Assembly (NCBI RefSeq): GCF_036850765.1
Contig: NC_089493.1
Span: 264,480,534 to 264,544,533, forward strand
Source of the DNA: Saccopteryx bilineata
Lineage: Eukaryota > Chordata > Mammalia > Chiroptera > Emballonuridae
Reading direction: 5' to 3'
Length of the DNA: 64,000 nucleotides
Shown here: positions 1 through 11,719 of the stretch, piece by piece
Layout: each line of letters opens with the position of its first letter
Position numbering within the stretch: the first letter of the stretch is position 1
Position numbers and translations under genes: made by a program
Notes under the pieces: model-generated
The model's input: the letters and a program-made list of their open reading frames with translations, nothing else
Databases searched by the model: none
What the model was told of the DNA's origin: nothing

Positions 1-784
1 AAAAATAGTCAAGTGTAAAATGAATTCCTGCAACCTCCGGGGCATGCTGAGAACCTTCATTTTGCCATCTGACAATCCCACAGCTAATAACTCAAAGAGC
101 AAAGCCAGGGCTGGAATGGCCAGAACAGAGCTGAGGTCAGATCCACACAGCCGCCGACGGGCCAGCGGGCCAGAGGGACTTCACTGGCTGCCGTCCTCTC
201 CCCTTTATCTCCGGCTCCCTGAGCTTTCTGGGTGGAGACCTTGCTCTCCTAGGTAAACCTAGAATCTGGACAGCCAGGACTAGGGGCTCCCAATAAAATA
301 GGGTGTCAGGGCTTCTGAATGGACAAATTAGTGTAAGGTTCCCCAAGAGAGCACACGTCCTCTCCACACACATACACAGCCTCCGTCTGAGGCCTTAGCT
401 CCCCTGTAGCTGACCAAGCCCCACCTACCTCTTCTCGCTGTAAGCCCCTCTAAGTTCATGAAGCAGGGATTTCAGCTCATGGAACAGAAGAGACTTATCC
501 AGAAACTTACTTGGAGTTCCTTCCCTCTCTGAGCCCTGGCATGTTGGGTCTACGCCTCAAGGGTGCATTTACCATCCGGATTCTCATGTGGGCACATGAG
601 CTCCGTCCTACTGGCCCACCCAGAATCCAAGCTCTGGGAATGCCACCCTTGGGTCTGAACTAATTTTTGCATGCTAGCTGGGGGCCAGGCTGTAGAAGAA
701 TAGAAGGAAGTGAAAAGGAGGAAGGGTGGGAGGTGAAACAAGGCAGGTGGCACCATGCAGGACCTGGGCTTCTATTCTGATAGG

Positions 785-1010
785 GCCAACCTAACAATGG
801 AAACCTTCCATTCAGCAAATACTTACTGAGCACCTACCAAAGGTCAGTGCTGTTATGGATGCTGAACACAAAGTCCCTGTTTTCTTGCCCTCTCTGAACC
901 TTAGCTTTTTCACCTGCATAATCGGCGCAGTAACAGCACCCAGTGAGGTGGGTTGTATAAGGGTCCTGTGGGGGAAAATGTGAAGTTCTCTGCACTGTGT
1001 TCAGCTTAGG
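785..1010. repeat. L2-like and MIR-like fragments
   Basis: The segment 785-875 resembles the reverse strand of an L2 3' end (AAATACTTACTGAGCACCTA). From about 880 the text reads like a MIR core and tail. Both are old and diverged, so edges are approximate. The rest of 1-1,340 shows no gene or repeat I can name. Confidence 0.45.
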
Positions 1011-1344
1011 GCAATGATAGAGGGTTGGGATTCTCCCCTCTGCCTTACAGGAGTGCCAGGGAGCTCTCCGGGGTTCTTGACCCTAAACCGGTATTGGTCT
1101 GCCTCACCGAGAGCCAGACAGCCACAGCCTGGAAGGTAAGGTGGTTCTGGTGCTCAGAGCATTGTGACTTGGGCTGAGTGCTCAGTGTCGCTCCGTTGTG
1201 CAGACTGGGAACGCCAGCAGGCCAGGCCAGCCTCTGATTCACCTCAGTTTCCCCAAACCAGTGCAGGAACTGGAACCAAGGAGGGGCTGGGTGAATAGTT
1301 GTGAGGTGATCGAGTGTATGAATCAGTGTATCAGCAAAGAGTTA

Positions 1345-1990
1345 AATCCACAAAGATTTGTTGAGTGTCTATTATTCACCTGGCATTTTGTGTATCAGGA
1401 TGCCACTCTAACCAACCGAGCTATCTGGCCAGGTATTTGCCAGGCATTTTGAAGTGAGAAGTGAGTGACAATGGCCCTGTCCTTGCTCTGTGGGGTGGGA
1501 TCTGAAACAACACAAATAGCTACAGCGTGGAAGGCCTTGTTTTCTGTGGCAAGGAAATCAGATATCATCTTAAGTCTAATTAAAAGTCGTTAAAAAGCTC
1601 TAAGCAGGAAAAATGTGATCTGATCAATGTTTTAAAATTTACTCTATCTACTGTGTGGAGAGTGGATGGAAGGAAGGTGGATAGGTGCTGTGGCCACTAC
1701 AGGTGTCCAGACAATGGAGGATGGCAGCTGAGACAGCGGTGGTGGCCATGGAGTTAGTGACTGAGCGTATATCTTAGAGCTGAAGGTGAGGGAGAAGGAG
1801 GTGTCGAGGATTCCCAGGTTTCTGGACTGAGCAAGGGGGTGGAGAGTGGTGACATTTTCTGGGAGGAGGAGTAAGAGTTGAGTGTAAGAGCTGGGGCGTT
1901 GGGCGGCCCTGGAGACATGTTGGGGGCAGCAGGAATAGGGGTGCCTGGTGCTCAGGAAGGAGTGCCAGTGGGTGAGACGATGAATGAATA
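1345..1990 (-). repeat. L2 LINE fragment, minus strand
   Basis: The sequence from the 'TTGTTGAGTGTCTATTATT' stretch through the AGGATTCCCAGGTTTCTGG segment near 1,806-1,824 reads as the reverse strand of an L2 3' region. It is interrupted at 1,390-1,433 by a SINE-head insertion. Edges are approximate. Confidence 0.5.
1390..1433 (-). mobile_element. Tailless SINE head (tRNA half) insertion
   Basis: On the minus strand this begins CCTGGCCAGATAGCTCGGTT and continues to GATACAC, which is the 5' tRNA-like head of a VES-type bat SINE with its A box. It stops after about 44 bases with no body and no A-tail. Similar sequence, CCTGGCATTTT and GCCAGGCATTTT, lies on either side within an L2, consistent with a target-site duplication. 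Confidence 0.5.
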
Positions 1991-2142
1991 ACCAAAGGAA
2001 TTTAATGGGGGGGGGAGTAGACAAGTGAGTGTCATTGCTAGAGCCCAAAGGGGACCCACTGTCCTTAGAGTCAGCTCTTCAGGGGACCCAGGAGATGACA
2101 CTCTCCAGCTAAGGAGACCTGGGTGGCCCTCACTGCACCCCC

Positions 2143-2534
2143 CCCACACACACACACACATCCCACTCCTCACAGCTCTGGGAAAAGTCTGGAGCCCACT
2201 GAGCACTTCTACCACGGCGGTGCACGCTTCTGCTGTCTCAGGGAGAGAGGAGGCTCTGACAGGAAGGAAGACAGTGTGGGGCCGACTCCAGGAGCAGAGG
2301 GAGGAGGAGAAAGGGGCCTGGAATGGGTCTGGCAGCCCCTTCCTCAGTCCGTTTCCATCGCTGTCCAGGCCTATAGCTTGCACTTCACTCCCTCTAGCTC
2401 CACGGGGGGGGGGGGGGGGGCAACTTGGTGATGCTGGCCCTGAGGACCCTCCTCCTCTCTCCCCTGCTCCTCTGAGCCCTCGCACTGCCTCCCCCCGCCC
2501 CCCGCCGCCCAACACCCCCCCCCCCCCCCCCCCC
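2143..2534. repeat. Low-complexity cluster: (CA)n, G17 and C20 runs
   Basis: A CA repeat (2,143-2,160), an uninterrupted run of 17 G (2,404-2,420) and a run of 20 C (2,515-2,534) occur within 400 bases. ORFs through this stretch (up to 187 codons) are composition artefacts. No gene is supported between 2,000 and 3,060. Confidence 0.8.
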
Positions 2535-3069
2535 GCAGCCTAGAACACTCTGCCTGCTTTTCCCTGCTTCCCTCCAGTCACGTCCGGAGGCCTTGACTCC
2601 CTTCCCTCCTTTCTCTCACTTTCCCACCTGGAAGCGCAGCCCTCCTCCGTTGCCCACGTGCGCAGTGCAGCCTGTATGAGAGTCACCTGTTTCCAGTACC
2701 CCAGACAGTGAGCGGTTGAGGTCACATCTGGGTAGCTCTGCCACCTTTTTAACTTCTCAGCTCGCATACATTCAGTGCTCAGTGAATGTTGGTGAGTTGT
2801 ATTAAAGTGCTTGATTCACACTTCTCTAGTTATGATTAAGATCGTCCCATCCTCTCTGTCTCTGATAAGATGGTGTTCAGGTGTGTGGGGGGGGGCTTCT
2901 CCAAGAGGCCTGCCCCTGCTCTGGATGGTTGAGGAAGAGTTTTTCTCACTAGATTCCAGATCTGCAAAATGCACCAACCAGCCTGCCTCGAGCCCCGTAG
3001 CTTCACTCAGCCATGTCTGAAAAGGACAGCGGGTGCCCTTTACGGGACCCTCACGGTAAGGCTGGCGCT

Positions 3070-3245
3070 GTGCTGGCCTCTTCACCTGCACTATCTTGGT
3101 GAATCCTCTTAACAACTCCGTGACGTGAGTACTCATATTGCCATTACACAGTTTAGGAGGCTCATTCAGAAGGATCAGGGGACTCGGGAGAACCAAGTGA
3201 CCTCCCAAGGGCACTCAGCAACGTCTCCCTGAGCCCATCTGACCT
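3070..3245 (-). repeat. MIR SINE, minus strand
   Basis: The order 'AATCCTCTTAACAACTC', 'CCATTACACAGTTTAGGAGG' and 'AAGTGACCTCCCAAGGGCAC' is the reverse strand of a MIR element. It is diverged, and its edges are approximate. Confidence 0.55.
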
Positions 3246-3286
3246 CAGGGTTTCTGCTCCTGGTAACTTTGCGTCAGGACTGCCTG

Positions 3287-3322
3287 CCCCTCAGGAGGCC
3301 CCTCAGGAGGCCCCTCAGGAGA
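3287..3322 (+). repeat. Three tandem copies of a 12-base unit
   Basis: CCCCTCAGGAGG is repeated twice exactly, with a third copy ending GA. It lies just upstream of a SINE and has no known role. Confidence 0.85.
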
Positions 3323-3391
3323 GCCACATAGAGGCCCCTTGGCAGGACCCAGAGGACCACAGGAGGAAATCGCATCAATTGGTAATTCCAG

Positions 3392-3727
3392 CCTGACCAG
3401 GCGGTGGCGCAGTGGATAGAGCGTTGGACTGGGACCCAAGTTCGAGACCCAGGTTCGAGACCCCGAGGTCGCCAGCTTAAGCACGGGCTCATCTGGTTTG
3501 AGCAAAAGCTCACCAGCTTGGACCCAAGGTCGCTGGCTCGAGCAAGGGGTTACTGGGTTTGCTGTAGCCCCAAGGTCAAGGCACATATGAGAAAGCAATC
3601 AATGAACAACTAAGGTGTCGCAATGCACAACGAAAAACTAATGATTGATGCTTCTCATCTCTCCGTTCCTGTCTGTCTGTCCCTGTCTATCCCTCTCTCT
3701 GTCTCAGTAAAAAAAAAAAAAAAAAAA
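3392..3727 (+). mobile_element. tRNA-derived bat SINE (Rhin-1-like), plus strand
   Basis: The head reads CCTGACCAGGCGGTGGCGCA with an A box (GTGGCGCAGTGGATAGAGCG) and B-box-like GGTTCGAGACC. The body has the phrases 'GGTCGCTGGCTCGAGCAAGG' and 'AAGCAATCAATGAACAACTA', and the tail is a run of A. The 13-base TSD is TTGGTAATTCCAG on the left and TTAGCAATTCCAG (3,728-3,740) on the right. The B-box region is partly duplicated (GTTCGAGACCC twice). The family name is from memory. Confidence 0.88.
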
Positions 3728-3979
3728 TTAGCAATTCCAGTCCCCATGCCCCTCCCCCAGGCGCACAGAGAGCACAGCTCAGTGACGCTGCACCGCAACG
3801 GCCTGGGAGCCAAAGGCACAGCTCCTCTTGCCTGGGAAAGAGAGACACAGCCTCACAGCATGCCAGTAACGGTTTACCCACTTGGCTTCCTGTTAGGTTT
3901 TTTTCTTCCTTCCCCACAGGGGTGTCTCTTATCTTAAGCTTCTGGGGGGGGGGGGGTTGTACTGGGCTGTTTACCATTT

Positions 3980-5520
3980 GGTGGCAGTTGGTCCCAGAAC
4001 CAGCCTCTTGGAAAGTGAGGTGAAGAAAACCAAGCCCAGGTGGGCCTTCACTTATCTACATGGCACAGGGTCCAGAATAGGTGGGACAAGCAGGCCTCGC
4101 ACACTCTGTGCCACAGCCACCTCCCGCTGTCCTGCCAGCGTGGGGCTCCTCCATCTCCACATGGGGCCGACTTAGGCAGGTGGAACTGAGCTGGCTTGTC
4201 CTGAGCTAACCTCTGACTGCAGGGCAGGGACAGGGAGCTGCAAAGAATTCACCAAATAGATCATCAAGGGGTCGCTGGGTCTGCTGAGCTGAGGGGCTTG
4301 CCTTGTTCCCTGAATTAGGAGCTCTGGCTTATTCATGACTAATGTAAAGTGGGAGAATCTGCTGTAGAACTTGGCCCTGCCTCATCTTCCCCTCAGGCAG
4401 GGTGAGTTCCTTCTGACCTGCGGCCCAATTCTAAGTATCCTGCATCCTCCTGGGGGTTCTGTGGGCCCCAAGGCCTGGGCCCACATCACCCTGGGCCCCA
4501 CCCTGCCCTTGTCAACCTGTCTAGGACCCTTGGCAGTTTAGAGCCCTGCCCATACTTGACTGTCCTTACCCCTCCTGGACACCAGACCCCCATCCTCAGG
4601 TTCATTCAGTGGTAGGCTTCCCATTGCTCTTCCTATCTGATCCTTTTGCCCGATACCCACCCGTGTGAGGGACCACCTCCTGACCAAACATTACTATGTA
4701 TCTCACCCTAGGTGGGTAGGGCCTGAAGTCCTAATGCCAGCTAGCTCCCAAGCTCCCTCACTATCCCTGTGGGCCTGTCTAGAGTATAGAAGTTAAAGGC
4801 TGACCCAGGTCTAACTAACCATGAACTTCTGTCCAGTCCTCCCAACATATGCAGCATCTGGGCCATGTAAGTAACAGAAGCAATGAACAGAGAGGCAGAG
4901 CTGACTTGAGTTTAACTGAGAGAAATTCTCCGACAACAATCAGGCATGAACACAGCCTAGGGCTGTGTTGGCCAGAGATGCTCTCATCTGCTTACCCAGA
5001 AGCAGGATTCCCACAGCCAGGTGGGGCTCGGAGAGCCGGGTCCTTGAATCCCCAACTTTAGTGGAGGTGTGACCAAAACTCAGTGGAATGAGCCAGATGA
5101 ATCCCAACAGCCTTACTCACTAACCCACCAGACTGGAACTCTGAGGTCTAGGAAAGAAGTCAGCACTGAAGAGTCATGGAGTCTCTCAGATCCTGCCTCA
5201 CATCATGGAGAAAGTGACGTGTAAAAGAAAAGGCAACACCTGAGGAGGGAGAAGAAGGTATGGGAGCCTCAAGAGGCTGTCCCTTGGTGCCTCAGCTTCC
5301 TGCCTGCCCCCACAACTCAGCAGGGGAGGGCTGCCCAGGAGGTGCTGGAGGGAAGGCTGAGACACCCGAGGGAAGGAGACAGATAGCTGAAAATGCTGAG
5401 ACAGGTGTTCACAGCACTGTGAAGACACACATGGGGACCACATGTGCCCAGGGCCATGGGTAAGATGAGGACACCGAGGCACCAGGGAGTAGAAGGAAAA
5501 CTGACACATCTGAAAGCCTC
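3980..5520. other. Intergenic, no gene seen
   Basis: A G-run of about 12 at 3,943-3,956 precedes unremarkable unique-looking sequence. No repeat I can name and no credible coding region is visible. Confidence 0.6.
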
Positions 5521-5524
5521 TGAA

Positions 5525-5755
5525 GTCACTCATTCATTTTCCCATTCATTCCTTCCACAAATACTTACCGTGTTTCCCTGAAAATAAGATAGTGTCTTAT
5601 ACTAATTTTTGCTCCTAAAGATGCACTAGGTCTTATTTTCAGGGGAGGCCTTATATTTCTAAGCTTGAAAATAATTGCACTAGGTCTTATTTTCGGGGGA
5701 TGTCTTATTTTCAGGGAATCAGGGTAGTGAGCACCTTCTAGGTATCCAGTACAGT
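5525..5755 (-). repeat. L2 3' end, minus strand, split by a MITE
   Basis: CATTCATTCCTTCCACAAAT before the MITE and GTGAGCACCTTCTAGGTA after it join into a typical reverse-strand L2 3' end. This shows where the MITE inserted. Confidence 0.6.
5568..5724 (+). mobile_element. TA-flanked MITE (Tc1/mariner-like)
   Basis: The 157-base element starts CCGTGTTTCCCTGAAAATAA and ends with the near reverse complement, CTTATTTTCAGGGAATCAGGG. TA is present on both sides (5,566-5,567 and 5,725-5,726), as for Tc1/mariner insertion. Several 'GTCTTATTTTC' blocks recur inside. It has no coding capacity and is diverged. Confidence 0.7.
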
Positions 5756-5990
5756 GCAGAGATAAGAGCAGATTCTAGGGCCAAATGACCCAGGTTCAAA
5801 TCCTTGCTCTGCTTTTATCTTTTCAAATGCTTATGGCAAAATACACATAACGTAACATTTGCCATCTTAACTATTTTGAAGTGAGCACTTGACCACTTGA
5901 CCAGGATTTGTGCGTAGGGACGGTATGTGCTTCTGGCTCTACCGAACAATGTTTCCAGTGCTTTCAGTTTCATGGTGGGCAAAGTCTGAG
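5756..5990 (+). repeat. MIR head plus another old repeat fragment
   Basis: 'GACCCAGGTTCAAATCCTTG' is the B-box part of a MIR. From about 5,825, 'GGCAAAATACACATAACGTA' and 'TTTGCCATCTTAACTATTTT' match a common old mammalian repeat whose family name I am not sure of. A similar fragment occurs near 35,610-35,640. Confidence 0.45.
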
Positions 5991-6774
5991 AAACATGTAA
6001 TATTATGGGTAGAAATCCTAGGCTTTGGGAGTGTGTACTGGGGAGGAGTCCCTGATCTTCTCGCCTGCATCTCTCCAGCCCTCCACAGCCCACCTAATTT
6101 TTTAAAAACTGTAACTTTGAAGAACTCAGAGGCCCTTTTTGGAAGTCTGAGTCAGCCTGCAATCTGCTTTTGCTCTGGAGGCAAAACCAGCCCCTGGGAT
6201 ATGAGGGTGAGGAAACTTGGGCCAACTTCAAAGTAACTGGGGAAGGGGAATGCGTGGGGCTGGGCCACATATGACCACTCTGGGAAGGAAGTCCTCAGAA
6301 GGAAAGTGGAGGGGTAGTAATTATCAGGGAAAGGGAGCTTTGGGGGAGACAGGGATATTTGGGGCCTAAGGAAGGGAGGACATGTTCAAGACCCAAGAGG
6401 TGAGAACGACTAGAAATGACAATGTTGGGGGGGGCAGGGTCCCCACTTCCCCTTAGAAGCAGGAAGCCTTGCAATCCTTTGCATGGACTGAGCACTGACC
6501 AGGAAGGTGGATTTGGCCTCGATCAGGAGACAAACGCTCACCCAGAAGACGTCATTGGCTCTGGAATGTAGGGAAGGCAATGACAGGGGCCTGGCAACCA
6601 CAGGGCGTAAGGAGGGCTCCTCCCTGGCGTACCCCACCCAAGGGCTGGTCCCGCTCCCTTCATCAGAGACATATAGAATCACATAGAAGGGACTTTTAGA
6701 ATGTCCCCAATGGAAGGACCCTTAAAATACAGCCATCTCTTTGTACAGACTGGGAAACAGACTCAGAGAGTTGG

Positions 6775-7060
6775 CATCCACGCCTTGCCCCATCGCACTC
6801 CGCTCCGGCTCGCGTCCCCGCTCCACCCGCGCCAGGCAGGGGGCGCCCTTCCCCGCCGCCCGGGCCCCGCGGCCGCCCGCGCCAGACAGGTCCCTTAAGG
6901 AAAGCCTCTTAAAGAGTTTTTCCTTTCGCGTGAACTCACCGCCTCCATCCAGCCGCACGGTCTCAAAGGTGAACATCTCATAAATGCGTTACAGATGTGC
7001 TTCCTCCCATTTTTGGCTACCGCGGCCCGGCGCGCCTGGAGCAGCTGCGGCGGCCCGAGA
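6775..7060. promoter_or_regulatory. Isolated GC/CpG-rich patch in intergenic DNA
   Basis: A 250-300 base patch has dense CpG (CCGCCGCCCGGGCC-type sequence around 6,850-6,890 and GCGGCCCGGCGCGC near 7,023-7,033). It sits in otherwise ordinary intergenic DNA about 48 kb from CUX1. It is not a SINE that I recognise, and no protein-coding exon can be identified. It could be an orphan CpG island serving a noncoding RNA or an enhancer. Confidence 0.5.
6833..6847 (+). promoter_or_regulatory. CTCF-like motif in the isolated GC-rich patch
   Basis: CAGGCAGGGGGCGCC matches 13 of 15 positions of the CTCF consensus, including the full AGGGGGCGC core. The two mismatches are in the weaker left half. Confidence 0.35.
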
Positions 7061-10000
7061 GTGATCCAGGCCGTGTTTTCCTTCCTGCCCGCCAACTTTT
7101 TCAGGCTGTAGTTATTTGATAATGATTTTTTTTTAACCTCTCCCAATAATTGTTATCCAACCCGCCGGTACAGCTCAGGTGATGGCACAGACTGCAGACA
7201 CTCCTCCTACGGGCGCGCGGCTACCGCCCCAGGGTGAAAAGCCACAGTCCAGGCAGGAGGACTCCCAACCGCCCCCCATGAAGCTTATGCACACCCATGC
7301 CCCCCCCACACACACACACACCAGGCCACCTCTCCAAACCCCAATCTCCCAGGGCTATGGCTTTCTGATGGATGACGGAACAGAGAGTGTGTGCTGGGCA
7401 CACAGTTCCACACTGCATTTATTGAGCACCTACTGTATTTACAGGCCCTGAGCAAAGTGATGGCCTCAAAAACTACCCACTGTCCTCAGGGTTCCCAGTT
7501 GGGAGGAGACTGGGGCCACACACCCATTACCTGGGAAATTGAAAGGGGCTTCCAGGGCTGGGTTCTGAACAGAAGCTACTTAAGGCTGCAGGGTTGGACA
7601 AGAAGGGCTTGGCTCACCACCAGCCCATTGCAAAGCTCTTTCCCACCCCCATGATCTTTGTCCTGCCCTCTGACCCCTGCAAAGGGTCACCACCACAAGC
7701 CTGCATGAAGGCTCCTCAGAGCCTCATAAAAAACTACAGAGCTCAGAAAAGTGGGTCACACAGATGAGGGTAAGTAGAGCCAGGGCCCAGGCTACTGGGG
7801 TCTCTGAAGCCACTCTAGCAGATGACTGAGAGGCAGGCCCCCAACAGAGGCACTAAATCCCATTTGGAATTCACCCCCCCCCCCCCAAAGCAGGGGCAGG
7901 CTGGTGAGCAGCCTGTCTCCCACCTGAGGGTTACATGTGTTGGATAGAGCAGAGCTCTTTGCAGAATGAAATGAGTCGACTCTCAGCTTGGTTACACTCC
8001 CAGAAAATCCAAAATTATTTAATTAAACTTGAATTACTTTCCATTTTTTAAATTAATACATTTGAGGTGGAATTTGGGCAGCTGGCAACAAGGGGTGAAG
8101 GAGGAAGAAGTGGCAGAGGGGTAGGGTTGGGGGTACTGGGAAGAAAGGGGCACTGTCTGGGGGAGCTGCCCCCTTCAGAAAAGTGTCCCTGGGTCCAGTC
8201 AGAGAGTCCAGCCCCTCCACCTCTCTCACCACTGATTCTGACACAAGGCCCCCAACCACTCAAGACATGACACCCATCATTCCCCCATACAATATCCCGC
8301 CTCAGAGATACAATGTCTCCAAGAGTGACCAGCCAATCCCAGTGTATCAAGGATAGCCGGGAGCATGCTGGGAGGTGTGGCAGCAGCCCCTGTGATCCCT
8401 GTGGATTTCCAAGGGGGGTTGAAAGGGACCCAACTTGCTAACTGATGGCTCTTCATCCTTCACTAGGTAAATAAACCGAGTGTGGCTTCATAGGCCCCTC
8501 TTCCATCTGTCTCTTAGATGTAGTAAAATAACAGACTCCCTGCCCTGGAATCACACTGGATTTGGGAAAAGCCATAGAGTTGCAAGAGCCAGTTACTGGA
8601 TACACCTCCATCACTCACCTCCAGGCACCCATAATTCCAGCCACAAGGAGCCATTACCAGCCCTAACACCCCGTCTTACATTTTCTCAGACCCTTCTGTG
8701 GAATGCCACACACACACACACTCATTCACCTTTTCAGCCCAGAGTCTCCATTCAGTCAGTGCTGGACACATACCCGATTATTTGCATATGGTACCAGAAG
8801 AGTCAAAAAACAAAGATAGTAAGTTTCACTGAATTTATCCAAATTTCCAATCAGAAAATCAAAAAAAAGCTCTTTATTTTTTGACATATAAGTGTTATGA
8901 TTTAGGGTTTAGTATCCATTTCTATTTTTAATTCTCTATGGGCAGAGCATATCATCTGCCCAGTGTAGGGCCTGCACAAGGCCCAGATCAGGGCTTCCTC
9001 TTCCAGGAAGCTTTCCAGGCTCCCCAGGCTAGGTCAGGTCCTCTCTGCCATGCTCTCACAGTCCCCAGGCTTCACCAAGCACACAGTATTGGGATGTCTG
9101 TCTGCTCCTCCCTCTCCCTCACTCCTGAGGTCCGAGGAGCAGGAAGGAGGTCTCATTTCTCCCTGTGTCCGCAGCAGTGCAAGGAAGCTGTCAGGGACTG
9201 TTCATGGAACTGGGCCTGATAAACAGGCCAGCCTAAGTGATTGCCACTTGCTCCTCTTGGGTCCACAAGTCTCGCTGGGATAAGATGTGCCCAGCTGGCC
9301 CTTTCACAGCCTGCCAACTCCCCACAGTGAGTGGTGGTACCCTCTTCAAGCCTTGGATAAATCCCTCTCTTCCCATCTCCCTGGTTCCAGCTGTGGTCCT
9401 CACTGCCCTCCAGGAGGGGGCTCCCAGAGACACCTCCCCTCCCAGTTCAGCCTAGCAGAGTGGGATCAGATGCTGGGCTGGAGGCCCCTTGTCTGTGTAA
9501 AGGCAGGATTTATCTCAGTTTGGGGAGGTCCGGGGCCCCAGAGCCCTAGATCATCATTAGTTCCATCAAAGAGGCGGCTATGATCTGAAGGGGCAAGATG
9601 CATGGCGTCCAAATTGGAAACAGCCTGGTAGGCTACAGGGCAGGAGCTGGGTGGGAAAGGGTTCAGCCGCCCTGGGGGAGCCCTGGGACACTGTAGGACT
9701 CCCATAGACAGTGCACAGGAAAAGGAGGAGGAGGAGGAGGAAGAGAAAACATTCCACTCGGGCTCCAGGGAAGAGAGCCGTGTGCGGTGGAGCGAAGCCA
9801 AGTCTGCAAGTCAACGTGACCTCCCCAAGGAGGCCAGGGGGAGAAGGAGGCCAAGTCCGTTCATGACACGAAGGTCCTCCCATGTCTGGCCCCATGCCGC
9901 ACACCTGCGTGGGCCCTGCCTCACCTCCCACAGAAACAGAAAGCATCCCCTTTGCTTTACAGATGGGGAACTAAGGTTTAGAGGGGAGAACTGATGTGCC

Positions 10001-10180
10001 CAAGGGAGATCTGATGAGCTCCAGCCCAGGTGCCTTGATTGCCAGGACCTCACCACCTTTCTGAGAAGGCAGAGAGAGTAAAAGGAATAGTGGGCTTGTA
10101 AGGTTCTCCACCCTTTCCTCCCTCTGTCTGTGCCCAGCACGGAGGCAGCAGTTCGATTTTACACTCCAGATTTAACATAG
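7061..10180. other. Intergenic with scattered old repeats
   Basis: No gene is recognised. I see a (CA)n tract near 7,308-7,321, an L2/MIR-like scrap near 7,412-7,450, a C-run near 7,873-7,886, another (CA)n near 8,708-8,720, an L2-like stretch around 8,985-9,130 and a MIR-like minus-strand scrap at 9,935-10,050. ORFs here show no family resemblance. Confidence 0.55.
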
Positions 10181-10789
10181 AAATAGAGAAATAAGACAGA
10201 AAGATTATCTAGATATCAGGAAATGACAATACAATTGGGCAGAAATGGAATTTAAAGGACACATTCAACTATTAAAACAAATTTAAAAGATCTCTCCCAC
10301 CCTCCTGCTCCTCGTTGATGACCACCCTATTTCTAGACACCTCATCCAAGCCAGAGGATGACCTCTGCACCTTGTAGCTACACGGGCCTCCAGACATCTG
10401 AAAGCTCGCCACTCCCCCCACCCCTCAACACACACACACTCTCCACATGAAGCCCCTCTCTCCAGGGGACAGAGAGCAGCCGCATCACAGTCCCCAGCCC
10501 TAACTGCCTGTGGGTGCTGCCCTGTCCCTTCCTGGGCTCCAATGCCCTGCTTGGGAGGGAGGGGCTTTGCCTTAGTGAGCTCGTCCTCCATCTCCAAAGG
10601 GGCCCCAAGAGCGAGCCCAGGAAGGACAAGAGAGATTCCTGCAAGGCAGGGTGGTGATTCTTTAATAGGCGGTACAGCTAGAGAAACGATCGGGTTACGT
10701 AGCCATCCAGAAGGAAAGGGGAAAGGATGAGTGACGAGACTTCTGCCCAGGGGTATTTCAGAGCTTTATTTATATGGTGAGAAATGGAC

Positions 10790-11160
10790 TGGTCCCAATT
10801 TTGTAAAACAACCATAACAGCATACACATAGAAAAAGGCTGGAAGGAAATACAACAAAATATTGCTAAGTTGTGAGATTGGAGATTTGGGAGTTCGCTTC
10901 AGTATTTTCCAATTTTTCTATAATGAATGTTTTTTAAAATTCATTTTAATTAGGTACATTTTTATCCCTATGTTTTATTATGAACAATTTCAAACATAGA
11001 GCAAAGTTGAAATGGTGTCATAAGGCACACATATATACCTCTTCCTAGGTTCTACCACTAGCATTTTGTTATACTTTATCCCATATCCATCTATCCATCC
11101 TCCCCCTCATTCATGCATAAATCACCTTTTTTTCTTATGCACAGTAAATTGCAAACAACA
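10790..11160. repeat. Old LINE-type 3' end fragments
   Basis: Phrases such as 'TTCCAATTTTTCTATAATGA' and 'TTTATTATGAACAATTTCAA', then 'CATATCCATCTATCCATC', are typical of diverged L1/HAL1 3' sequence in mammals. Exact family and edges are uncertain. Confidence 0.45.
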
Positions 11161-11487
11161 TTATACTTCCCCCTAAATACTTTAACATGCAAAGCAAGAA
11201 AAATTGTTTCTACTGGGACAGAGACTGTCCTTAGCTCTGAAAAATGCAGCCACCAAGCCCCCCTCCTTGCAGCAGGCTGGTCAGGAGTGGCCGGAGTTGG
11301 ACTGGAGTAGGGTCCAGCCTGCCTGCCTTACTCTCTAGGTGAGCAGGTCAGTCCCTGGGGCCCTGTGGTTTCTCCCCACCTGAGACAGGGGTAATGCATG
11401 CCAATAAACATCTCCTCTCCTGGTCACCGGAGGGTGTGGTGAGAGTTATCACCTTGGGCTTCTTGCAGGGATAGAAGTCTCAGCTTT

Positions 11488-11635
11488 AGCAAATAAAAAT
11501 ACAGGACATCAGGTTAAATTTGAATTTCTGATAAACAACACATTTTTTTTTTTTTAGTGTAAGTATGTCCCGGGTGATGTTGAGAACATGCTTATACTGA
11601 AACGGCATTTAGTCTGTATTGTATCTGGCAACCGT
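11488..11635. repeat. Palindromic interspersed repeat
   Basis: AGTGTAAGTATGTCCC is followed about 14 bases later by GAACATGCTTATACT, its near reverse complement. The flanks (CAAATAAAAATACAGGACAT on the left, CTGTATTGTATCTGGCAAC on the right) also pair imperfectly. This matches a common palindromic mammalian repeat, but I cannot name it securely. Confidence 0.5.
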
Positions 11636-11719
11636 ATGCAAGATGGAGAAATGAAAGCCCGGGGAGGGAAGTGTGTCAGAAGTCAGGAACAAGGGTGGGG
11701 TTTTGGAGAGAATAGTCTC

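Noticed and set aside
1952..2543. Overlapping ORFs of 187 and 172 codons
   Set aside because: They run through G17 and C20 runs and proline/glycine-rich sequence on opposite strands, with no family match.
3287..3322. Possible CRISPR-like repeats
   Set aside because: The units are directly adjacent without spacers, in mammalian DNA. This is a simple tandem repeat.
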